Shown here in pieces: positions 1 through 6,625 of a DNA stretch of 64,000 nt; positions within the stretch are counted from its first letter, which is position 1, and the number at the start of each line of letters is the position of its first letter. The stretch spans positions 3,100,001-3,164,000 of the forward strand of contig NZ_CP121463.1 of NCBI RefSeq assembly GCF_029690065.1. The letters are read 5' to 3'. Origin of the DNA: Arthrobacter sp. Y-9 (lineage in GTDB: Bacteria > Actinomycetota > Actinomycetes > Actinomycetales > Micrococcaceae). The position numbers and the translations under genes are program-made. The notes beneath the pieces were generated by a model. The model did not search any database and was not told where the DNA came from. It was given only the letters and a program-made list of their open reading frames with translations.

Positions 1-750
1 CTCGTCCACGGTCGGCTGGGCGACCCGGTCGATGACTTCGCCCACGAGTTCCTCGGGGGCCCAGTCGAGCGGGCTGTAGGCGCCCATGCCACCGGTGTTG
101 GGGCCCTCGTCGTTGTCGAAGATGCGCTTGAAGTCCTGGGCAGGAGCCAGCGGGACGGTGGTCTTGCCGTCGCAGAGCACGAAGAGGGAGACCTCAGGGC
201 CGTCCAGGAACTCCTCGATCACCACGGTGCCGCCGGCGTCGAAGCAGGCCTGCGCGTGGGCCAGCGCCTCGTCGCGGTCCGACGTGACGACCACGCCCTT
301 GCCGGCCGCCAGGCCGTCGTCCTTGACCACGTACGGCGCGCCGAAGGTGTCCAGGGCGTCCGCTGCCTCATCGGCGTTCACGGCGACCTTCGCCAGCGCC
401 GTGGGCACGCCGGCCTCCGCCATGACCTGCTTGGCGAACGCCTTGGAGGCCTCGAGCTGGGCCGCCTCACGGCTCGGGCCGAAGACCGGGAACCCCGCCT
501 CGCGCAGAGCGTCGGAGACACCGGCGGCCAGGGGCGCCTCGGGACCGACCACGACCAGGTCCACCTCGAGCTTCACCGCGAGCGCGGTGGCCGCGGCCGG
601 GTCATTGGCGTCGACCGCGTGGCACGGGACCAGCTGCGCGATTCCGGCATTGCCGGGTGCTGCGTGGACCTCCGCGACCTGCGGATCGGAGAGGAGGGAG
701 CGGATAATGGCGTGTTCGCGGCCACCCGGGCCAAGGACGAGTACCTTCAC
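1..750 (-). CDS. purD: Phosphoribosylamine-glycine ligase PurD, 3' part cut off by window edge
   Basis: The enzyme joins glycine to phosphoribosylamine with ATP in cytosolic de novo purine synthesis. The GTG start at 750 gives MKVLVLGPGGREHAIIRSL, the typical PurD N-terminus with its glycine-rich loop. The ATP-grasp part follows (GAPYVVKDDGLAAGKGVVV, then VIEEFLDGPEVSLFVL and DNDEGPNTGGMGAYSP). About 250 of roughly 430 residues are present and the C-terminus lies outside the window. It is divergent from the asparaginase gene, with a perfect hairpin between them. Confidence 0.96.
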   Translation of the reverse strand, partial: MKVLVLGPGGREHAIIRSLLSDPQVAEVHAAPGNAGIAQLVPCHAVDANDPAAATALAVKLEVDLVVVGPEAPLAAGVSDALREAGFPVFGPSREAAQLEASKAFAKQVMAEAGVPTALAKVAVNADEAADALDTFGAPYVVKDDGLAAGKGVVVTSDRDEALAHAQACFDAGGTVVIEEFLDGPEVSLFVLCDGKTTVPLAPAQDFKRIFDNDEGPNTGGMGAYSPLDWAPEELVGEVIDRVAQPTVDE

Positions 751-845
751 AGACACCAAGGGTACTGGGCGGGCCTCGGGCGCGCCCAGTCCACGAGGAA
801 CGGTGACGTCCCGGTGGGTCCGGGCACGACGTGCGCTCGGCTTGT

Positions 846-896
846 GTGCTCAGCAGATGCGGGTGCGCGGCCGAAACACCCGCATCTGCTGAGCAC
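846..896. repeat. 20-bp perfect inverted repeat between purD and asparaginase
   Basis: The arms at 846-865 and 877-896 are exact reverse complements (gtgctcagcagatgcgggtg and its mate) around an 11-nt loop. It sits between divergent genes, so it is not an ordinary end-of-gene terminator. It could be a REP-like palindrome or an mRNA 5' structure. No function is assigned. Confidence 0.7.
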
Positions 897-936
897 GCAA
901 ACCGGGAGGACCGGCGCGGGGCCATAAACTGGCGGT

Positions 937-1953
937 ATGCCCCACACTTCACCCGCGACCTTCGACGCCGACTCCGCGGTGGAACTCGCCGTCCTGGAAC
1001 GCAGTGGCTTCATCGAATCGCGGCACCTCGGGTCCGCCGTCGTCCTCTCCGGCGACGGCCACGTGGTCACGGCCCTCGGGGACGTGGACGCCCCTGTGTT
1101 CGCCCGCTCCGCGCTCAAGCCGTTCCAGGCGCTCGCCTCGATGCGCGCCGGGGTTCCGCTGCGCGGCGCCCAAGTGGCGCTGGCCGCCGCCAGCCACGTC
1201 GGGTCCCTGGAACACATGGACGTGGTCGAGGGGATGCTCCGGGCCGGCGGCAACAAGGAGGCCGACCTCCAGTGCCCCGCGGACTGGCCGCAGGACGAGA
1301 CCGCCCGCAACTGGCTGGTCCGCACGGACAAGGGCCGCAGCCGGGTGGCCTTCAACTGCTCCGGCAAGCACGCCGCGTTCCTGTGGGCGTGCACCGAGAA
1401 CGACTGGAACAAGTCGGGCTACCTGGAACCGAACCACCCGCTGCAGCGCCTGGTGGGCAGCGTGATCGAGGAGTTCACCGGCGAGCGCATCGCCCACCTC
1501 GGCACGGACGGCTGCGGCGCACCGGTCGCCGCGGTCTCCCTGACGGGGCTGGCCCGCGCGTACTCCCGGCTGGCGAAGGCCCCCGGCGACAAGAACGCCG
1601 ACGCCCGTGCCGCCACGATCGCCACCTCGATGCTCGACTACCCCTGGGCCGTTCAGGGCAAGGGCGAGGCGAACACCGTGGTGATGGAGGAACTGGGCGT
1701 GATCGCCAAGCTGGGCGCCGAGGGCGTCATGGTCATGGCCGCGCCCTCCGGCGCGACGGTGGCCCTGAAGATCCTGGACGGCAACCTCCGGGCGGCGTCC
1801 CTCGTGGCGCTGACCCTGCTGACCGCTGCCGGGGCCCTCGAAGTGGGACCCGTGGCGGCCGTCCTGGAACAGATCGTGGAACCGGTGCTCGGCGGCGGGC
1901 GTCCCGTGGGCGGTCTCCGCCTGGGCACCCCCGTCATGGCGCTGCTGGGTTAG
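937..1953 (+). CDS. Asparaginase (PF06089 type, L-asparaginase II family)
   Basis: The 338-residue protein is predicted to hydrolyse asparagine to aspartate and ammonia. Family signatures include [14 protein letters not shown] (about residues 55-70), [23 protein letters not shown] and [12 protein letters not shown]. Length and composition fit the PF06089 family, which is distinct from the classical AnsA/AnsB fold. It lies 8 nt upstream of the sterol-carrier-like gene on the same strand and may be co-transcribed with it. There is no signal peptide, so it is cytosolic. Substrate specificity is inferred from the family only. Confidence 0.85.
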   Translation: MPHTSPATFDADSAVELAVLERSGFIESRHLGSAVVLSGDGHVVTALGDVDAPVFARSALKPFQALASMRAGVPLRGAQVALAAASHVGSLEHMDVVEGMLRAGGNKEADLQCPADWPQDETARNWLVRTDKGRSRVAFNCSGKHAAFLWACTENDWNKSGYLEPNHPLQRLVGSVIEEFTGERIAHLGTDGCGAPVAAVSLTGLARAYSRLAKAPGDKNADARAATIATSMLDYPWAVQGKGEANTVVMEELGVIAKLGAEGVMVMAAPSGATVALKILDGNLRAASLVALTLLTAAGALEVGPVAAVLEQIVEPVLGGGRPVGGLRLGTPVMALLG

Positions 1954-1961
1954 GAGCGGGA

Positions 1962-2342
1962 ATGGCAGGCGCACGACGGCGGATCGACGTCGCGGAAGGC
2001 CAGGCGGCTCTGGCGTCATGGCAGGCTGCCCGGGCCGGGTCAGCGGACACGGCCCTTCCCCGCGCGACGACCGCCATGGCCGTACGCTACGCGCTGGAGG
2101 AGCTGACGTCGCGTGCCCCCGGGAATTCCGTGGAGGTCCGGGTCCCGCCGTTCGGCGTGACCCAGTGCATCGAGGGCCCCCGGCACACCCGCGGCACCCC
2201 GCCCAATGTGATCGAGACGGACGCCGTGACCTGGCTGGAACTCGTGACCGGAACCCTGAACTGGGCCGATGCCGTGACGGCCGGTCGCGTGGTGGCATCC
2301 GGGACCCGCGCCGATCTCAGCGAGCAGCTGCCGCTGAGCTGA
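1962..2342 (+). CDS. Sterol-carrier family protein (SCP2-like)
   Basis: The small 126-residue protein starts at the ATG at 1962 behind ggagcggg. The N-terminal helix [19 protein letters not shown] and the tail [39 protein letters not shown] match the actinobacterial sterol-carrier-like family often encoded near purine biosynthesis genes. The fold is expected to bind a lipid-like ligand, but the true ligand is unknown. It is the last gene before the low-G+C island. Confidence 0.75.
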   Translation: MAGARRRIDVAEGQAALASWQAARAGSADTALPRATTAMAVRYALEELTSRAPGNSVEVRVPPFGVTQCIEGPRHTRGTPPNVIETDAVTWLELVTGTLNWADAVTAGRVVASGTRADLSEQLPLS

Positions 2343-2795
2343 GGCCGTGTCGGGCAGACGCGATGGTCCGCCCGGCGGTTGACGGCGATTCGCGGTAAGG
2401 CCCCTCAGCACCGGCTAGCCCTAGAGACTTGATGATCAGGGCGGCGAGCGCCCGTGCATCCAGAGTCCGGGGACCAGAGGATGAGTTGCAGCCGCGCCGC
2501 GCCCGCGTATTCGAATGGAGTCCTGTTCAGTCTCAGGGGCCCGCCTAAAGAAGCTTGATGACTTTGGCGCCGACGTCCTTTTCGGCCACCTGCTGCTGGG
2601 CCTGCCAGCGCCGGACGTCCTTGCTGGCAATGGATAGACCCACGAGGTGGGCGATCTCCGGATCGTCACGATTCTCGGCGGAGAATTCCGGTGCAGGGTC
2701 TGGGCGACCGACCCCCAGTCGCAGTGAAGCATTTCTCCTGCGGGGCGGCTCTGCCGACGCGAAGCCTCAGCGCTGACCCGCCAACATGGATCTGG
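2343..2795. other. Gene-free left flank of the microcin C-like island
   Basis: About 450 bases with no intact gene. Composition shifts here from the high-G+C backbone to the island. The middle holds a readable protein tail on the minus strand (see 2545-2780). No tRNA, integrase or attachment repeat was recognised. Confidence 0.5.
2545..2780 (-). pseudogene. Remnant of an unidentified gene (C-terminal end only)
   Basis: On the minus strand one frame ending in TAG at 2547-2545 reads like a real protein C-terminus: EFSAENRDDPEIAHLVGLS, then KDVRRWQAQQQVAEKDVGAK and VIKLL. Codon use is G/C-rich at third positions. The frame opens just after a stop near 2781 and has no convincing start or ribosome site, so it looks like the 3' fragment of a gene lost when the island arrived. 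I do not recognise the family. Confidence 0.35.
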
Positions 2796-3806
2796 TCACC
2801 GGGCCTCCCACCAGCGCACCGCCTCGTCTCCCTGCAGTGGCTTGACGAAACGATGGGACTCGACGGGGCTCTCGGTCAGCGAGACCTCATATCCGCGCCC
2901 CGCAGACTCGTATTTGGCCCTAATGCGATTTCTCACAGATGTGGAAATCAACCCATTTCTCCCTGCTGCTCGCAAGAATGCCGTGTCTGGTTGGAAAATC
3001 AGCACGGTCCGCGGAACCTCGAATCCATAACGGGCATGGGTCAAGGGATAGCAAGGGCCGATCGCCAACACAAAGTAGATTTCACCATGGAAAACAAACC
3101 GCCAATGAGGACTAGCTGGGTTCCCGAAGGGCGCACCTATCCCATCGCGCCGCGCGAGTCGCCGGAGAACACTATTGGTTGTTGCGCTCAGCGCATCCAC
3201 GGTATTGCCATGGGTCGAGGCAAACGTCGCGACAAAACACCCGAGCGGCTCGCGGCGAACAGCGCAGGTAAATCCGGCAAGTCGCCTGCTCAAATAGTCC
3301 AAATCATCTGGATCACCTGGATCCAACTGTCGTTCGATGGACCAAGCGACGGCGGACCGTGCGAAAGAGCACTGTGTCTGCGTAGCGATTTCGCGGAAAA
3401 CCTTGTGTTCAGGGTTTTCCGCCGGCGACCATGTGAGCACCTGGCTGTTCCCCGATTTAGGTACCGCAGCCTGATCCACGAACCCGGCCCGCGCCATCTG
3501 GTCTAGCGTGCGGCCAATAGACCATTTTCGTAAGCGGACTCTTTGAGTCAGACGAAGCCTGCGCCCCTGGTACAAAGTGACGAGGTCAGACAACATTCGG
3601 ACAGTCTGTATGAGGTGTCCGAATTCGATCGGAGAGTCGGTAGAGCCGACGCGATTTCCTGAATGCGGAATCAGAGCAGTCTTTAACGACAGTTCGCCGA
3701 GCAGGGCCCGCAGAGACCCCAAATCGAACTCTCCTCCGCACGATTGAGCATCAGTCGCCCAGCTTCGCAAGCGCGTGGCAAGCTGAGAATCCTGGCTGTT
3801 AGTCAC
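2796..3806 (-). CDS. YqcI/YcgG-family protein, possible haem-dependent tailoring enzyme
   Basis: A GTG start at 3806 overlaps the mccS stop by 4 nt (GTGA), as at the other junctions of this operon, giving 336 residues. Residues about 130-336 resemble the YqcI/YcgG family (PF08892): CSFARSAVAW, LSRRLAGFTCAVRREPLGCF, SPHWRFVFHGEIYFVLAIG, PRTVLIFQPDTAF and VRNRIRAKYES. From memory, the guanitoxin N-hydroxylase GntA, a haem enzyme acting on a guanidine, belongs to this family. Residues 1-128 are an extra N-terminal region of unknown role. As the last gene of the operon it may modify the peptide-nucleotide. That role is inference. Confidence 0.65.
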   Translation of the reverse strand: MTNSQDSQLATRLRSWATDAQSCGGEFDLGSLRALLGELSLKTALIPHSGNRVGSTDSPIEFGHLIQTVRMLSDLVTLYQGRRLRLTQRVRLRKWSIGRTLDQMARAGFVDQAAVPKSGNSQVLTWSPAENPEHKVFREIATQTQCSFARSAVAWSIERQLDPGDPDDLDYLSRRLAGFTCAVRREPLGCFVATFASTHGNTVDALSATTNSVLRRLARRDGIGAPFGNPASPHWRFVFHGEIYFVLAIGPCYPLTHARYGFEVPRTVLIFQPDTAFLRAAGRNGLISTSVRNRIRAKYESAGRGYEVSLTESPVESHRFVKPLQGDEAVRWWEAR

Positions 3807-4510
3807 TTGATCGCCACCCAGCCACTGAAGTTCATCCACCGCCAGAAGCACTCGACCGAGCTAAACCCCGTCTTTGTGAGCAACTCTTCATTCCAGGCGG
3901 CCGTAACGGGCACGAGCACACCCTCGAGAGCGAGCGCCTTACGATCAACGTCTTCGCGTGTGTAGCCGTTGCTCATCTTTAGACGATGATATATTTCAAC
4001 CATCAGATCATTGATTTCATGGTCACCACCGATCACCTTCTCGACCAGGACCAGCGCGCCCCCGGGGCGCAGCCCGTCAAAGAGACGATGCATCAGCTTT
4101 TGACGGTGCTCGATGGGTATGAACTGAAGAGTGAGCACCGAGAGGACAAGATCAGCTCCGCCTTCCGGTTCGTATCGGCGCGCGTCCATCTCAAGCACCT
4201 CGACGGTACTGGAACCGAATCGGTCCCTCAAAGCCGCAGCCATCGGAGCGGATGGTTCGATGGCCACGAATCGCCCGCCATTGGGATGAGCGTCCACAAA
4301 TGGCGCGATTGCCTCACCCCGCGACGCACCAACGTCGACAACATGCGGTGAATCACTCAAGAACCTTCCACCTACTTGTACCACGGCGTCTCTCATGGTC
4401 TTGTAGTTTGGGATGCTTCGTTCGAGCATGTTATCGAAGGCATCAGTGACATTCGAATCGAACTTCCAACGCCCTTCGGGGCGTGTGTGATCTACTGTCG
4501 CTTCGGTCAT
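3803..4510 (-). CDS. mccS: Carboxy-SAM synthase-like protein (CmoA homologue, MccS)
   Basis: The 235-residue protein follows E. coli CmoA nearly end to end: KFDSNVTDAFDNMLERSIPN at the N-terminus, SAM motif VVDVGASRGEAIAPF (about 57-71), LQFIPIEHRQKLMHRLFDGL, RPGGALVLVEK, then MSNGYTREDVDRKALALEGV and FWRWMNFSGWVAIK. CmoA makes carboxy-SAM from SAM and prephenate. In Bacillus amyloliquefaciens McC, MccS supplies it for cytosine carboxymethylation by the MccB C-terminal domain. It overlaps the decarboxylase gene by ATGA. By eye, the position of CmoA Arg199 is not an Arg here, so the donor chemistry deserves checking. Confidence 0.82.
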   Translation of the reverse strand: MTEATVDHTRPEGRWKFDSNVTDAFDNMLERSIPNYKTMRDAVVQVGGRFLSDSPHVVDVGASRGEAIAPFVDAHPNGGRFVAIEPSAPMAAALRDRFGSSTVEVLEMDARRYEPEGGADLVLSVLTLQFIPIEHRQKLMHRLFDGLRPGGALVLVEKVIGGDHEINDLMVEIYHRLKMSNGYTREDVDRKALALEGVLVPVTAAWNEELLTKTGFSSVECFWRWMNFSGWVAIK

Positions 4511-5682
4511 GGTCGAATCGCCTTTCCACGTTCGCGAATGATCTTAGGTTTCGAGTCGCCATTGACTGCATAAATCGCCGGGCGCGGCCTCAACCACACA
4601 TTTGCACTCGGTAGGTCGTATCCACCTGCTGCGTCGACCATGAAGCGATCCCCAGCTTTTAGATCTATTGGAGCACTCACGCCGCGAGCAAAGTAGTCGT
4701 TCTCAAAGCACATCGAGCCGACCACATCGGTGACAGCGCTTCCGGCGCGAAGGAACCGGGTCGGATGCGGCCAGAGGGTGATAGACCGCACGAGGTTGGT
4801 GCCGGCGTCGACCACAGCGATCCGAACGTCAGCCCGATGCTTCACAGCAACGACGGTTGTCACAAGAACTCCATGGTCTTCTACCAGACTGCGCCCGGGC
4901 TCTATCACAAGTGAAATAGCGGCACGATCAAGGCCGAGCTGGTCAATAGCTTGACCGACAGCTGTCGCAAACTCAGCAGGGTGGGGAAGGACGTGCCGTC
5001 GTGTCAGAGTACTTCTCGATGGGAATCCTCCGCCGATGTCGATGACGAACGGCTCTGCTTTCGATCGTCGATCTGTATACCGTTGGATCAAGGGCCCGTA
5101 GTGGCGTATGTGGGCCACAAATGCCGTGGCGTCCTCATCGTGGAATCCAGTGTTGAAATGCACTCCGGAAATAGCGACCCCACCGCGGGCGAGGATCCGG
5201 TCCGCCTCGCAGAATTCGGAGGTTGTAAGCCCAAATCGCGACGCCTCCTGACCATTGCGCAGCCCAGCGACACGGGCGGAAACTCGCGCGCCCTTAGCCA
5301 ACGGACGTACGACAAGGCGTCGAGCCTCGTCCAGTGAGTCAATTTGAATACGTGCGCCGTGGCGCAACGCCAGGTCAAGTTCGTCATCTGTCTTGTGCGG
5401 TCCATCGAAGTAGATTTGCCCTCCGGAGAAGCCGTCATCAAGCGCGAGCTCCAGTTCTGAACCTGACACCACTTCGGCACCACATCCGAGCCCCCGCAGT
5501 AGTTGAGTGACAGCCGGGACCGAGTTCGTCTTGTAGGAGTAGGCCAAGACGAAATCGGGAAACTGCGCGCGCCACGCATTACGCATGCGTACCGCGGTCT
5601 CGCGAATGCCGTCCAGATCTATGATGTAGCTGGGCGTTTGATCTATAACTTCGGCGGCCGAAAGCAGCTGTGCTGAACTCAA
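4507..5682 (-). CDS. Fold-III PLP-dependent decarboxylase (MccE N-terminal-domain-like)
   Basis: The 391-residue protein belongs to the ornithine/diaminopimelate decarboxylase fold. The PLP Lys is K51 in AYSYKTN. HFNTG (175-179), IDIGGGF (214-220), EPGR (261-264), CFEND (345-349) and AAGGYDLPSA near the end are the expected barrel and active-site motifs. The start is TTG at 5682 behind ggaggaagcg, overlapping the previous stop by TTGA. In E. coli microcin C the MccE N-terminal decarboxylase converts a 3-amino-3-carboxypropyl group on the phosphate to aminopropyl. The same job is inferred here. No acetyltransferase (MccE C-terminal) domain is attached. Confidence 0.8.
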   Translation of the reverse strand: MSSAQLLSAAEVIDQTPSYIIDLDGIRETAVRMRNAWRAQFPDFVLAYSYKTNSVPAVTQLLRGLGCGAEVVSGSELELALDDGFSGGQIYFDGPHKTDDELDLALRHGARIQIDSLDEARRLVVRPLAKGARVSARVAGLRNGQEASRFGLTTSEFCEADRILARGGVAISGVHFNTGFHDEDATAFVAHIRHYGPLIQRYTDRRSKAEPFVIDIGGGFPSRSTLTRRHVLPHPAEFATAVGQAIDQLGLDRAAISLVIEPGRSLVEDHGVLVTTVVAVKHRADVRIAVVDAGTNLVRSITLWPHPTRFLRAGSAVTDVVGSMCFENDYFARGVSAPIDLKAGDRFMVDAAGGYDLPSANVWLRPRPAIYAVNGDSKPKIIRERGKAIRP

Positions 5683-6437
5683 CGCTTCCTCCAGATCGCC
5701 ACGCTGAGCCCTTGATACTGACGGTGAGTGTTCAACGCACGCCGAATTTCAAGCAGCCTCTCATAGGCCATCCCCAGGTCTTCGTGGGAACCCGCACGGA
5801 GAGTTGGAGAGGAGCGAATCGCCTTGGCAACTGCCCGTCGGAGTCTCCAGTCGCTCTGCACAGGGAGGGCAGATTTTCGCTCTGTGACAAGTTCGAACTC
5901 TGTTCCGAAGAAATCACGCCAGAACCTGTAGTCGCGCCTCGGATCAGGAGTGAACCCGATTGCTGAGCCGACCCGCTCAAGTACAGCGGACGGAGGGGGT
6001 GCTGTGTAGTGGAAAGAGGATACACAAAGAAGGCCGCCCGGACGCAACACGCGCGCAACTTCATTGAGCGCTTCGTGGCGTTGATGAATGAAGCCGAAGT
6101 TGCATCCTCCGAGTACGTGCGTGAATGTCTCATCCGCAAGCGGGAGACTAGCCGCGTCGGCAATTTGATACGACAACGCGGGATTCCCCTTGGCAAGCTG
6201 CCGGGCAGTCTCGATCGAAGCCTCTGAGATATCAATACCATGGATGCGAGCGGATGTGTCGGCATGAACCTCACGGCCAGAAAAGCCAGTCGAACAGGCA
6301 AGATCCAGCGCGAACGACTCACGTGTGATACGAGCATCGTCTACCCATGCATGCACCGTCTTGTGCGCACCGGGAGGAGTATTTTGTTGGCCTGTAACCC
6401 CGACGAAGTCGGGGTAAGCGAGATTTGAATCGATCAC
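5679..6437 (-). CDS. SAM-dependent transferase, MccD-like (aminocarboxypropyl transfer suspected)
   Basis: A class I SAM fold of about 252 residues: GVTGQQNTPPGAHKTVHAWV, then motif I FALDLACSTGFSGRE, acidic IHGIDISEASIETARQLA, LGGCNFGFIHQRHEALNEV and RVLRPGGLLCVSSFHYTA. A longer frame starts at a GTG at 6497, but that codon lies inside a 13-bp hairpin, so the GTG at 6437 (VIDSNLAYPDF) is preferred. Being followed directly by a PLP decarboxylase in an mcc operon suggests the MccD role, moving 3-amino-3-carboxypropyl from SAM to the nucleotide phosphate. A plain methyltransferase is the alternative. Confidence 0.68.
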   Translation of the reverse strand: MIDSNLAYPDFVGVTGQQNTPPGAHKTVHAWVDDARITRESFALDLACSTGFSGREVHADTSARIHGIDISEASIETARQLAKGNPALSYQIADAASLPLADETFTHVLGGCNFGFIHQRHEALNEVARVLRPGGLLCVSSFHYTAPPPSAVLERVGSAIGFTPDPRRDYRFWRDFFGTEFELVTERKSALPVQSDWRLRRAVAKAIRSSPTLRAGSHEDLGMAYERLLEIRRALNTHRQYQGLSVAIWRKR

Positions 6438-6467
6438 GAGTATACCTAGTTCCTTCGACGGATGCTG

Positions 6468-6498
6468 GGTGCCGGGGCCCCTACCGGGCCCCGGCACC
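6468..6498 (-). promoter_or_regulatory. Strong hairpin just after mccA
   Basis: Perfect 13-bp arms (6468-6480 and 6486-6498, ggtgccggggccc and its complement) enclose a 5-nt loop, 7 nt after the mccA stop. There is no T tract, so it is unlikely to terminate all transcripts. A stabilising or attenuating hairpin between mccA and the genes behind it would allow an excess of short precursor mRNA, as known for the E. coli mccA-mccB junction. Confidence 0.7.
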
Positions 6499-6505
6499 GA
6501 TTAGC

Positions 6506-6577
6506 TCAGTTGAAGCTGCCGAAATGGCTGCCCTTTACACGCACGATGCGCTTGATCTTCAGAATGATGGACTTCAT
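6506..6577 (-). CDS. mccA: Microcin C-like precursor peptide MccA, 23 residues, C-terminal Asn
   Basis: Behind an excellent ribosome site (gagaggaggaaggaa, ATG at 6577) lies a 24-codon frame. It starts MKSIILKIKRIVRVK, ends GSHFGSFN and stops at TGA (6508-6506). The final Asn is the hallmark of MccA peptides: MccB rearranges it to a succinimide and attaches a nucleotide through an N-P bond. The peptide is strongly basic (six Lys/Arg in the first 15). It resembles the longer basic, Gly-His-aromatic, Asn-terminated MccA of Bacillus amyloliquefaciens as I recall it. It sits between mccB and the tailoring genes, 44 nt after the mccB stop. It is too short for standard gene finders. Confidence 0.9.
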   Translation of the reverse strand: MKSIILKIKRIVRVKGSHFGSFN

Positions 6578-6608
6578 TTCCTTCCTCCTCTCTTAGACTC
6601 GATAGGTG

Positions 6609-6625
6609 CTAACGCGCTGCGTTAG
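6609..6625 (-). promoter_or_regulatory. Small palindrome over the mccB stop codon
   Basis: CTAACGC and GCGTTAG (7 bp) around a 3-nt loop span the mccB stop (6622-6624) and the start of the mccB-mccA spacer. It may be an RNA processing site or 3' stem that separates mccB from mccA. Function is unproven. Confidence 0.4.

Noticed and set aside
6438-6497. Upstream GTG start for the MccD-like protein
   Set aside because: The start and first codons lie inside the 13-bp hairpin and give an artificial Pro/Gly-rich N-terminus without a ribosome site.
6468-6498. Full rho-independent terminator after mccA
   Set aside because: There is no T tract, and coupled tailoring genes follow on the same strand.
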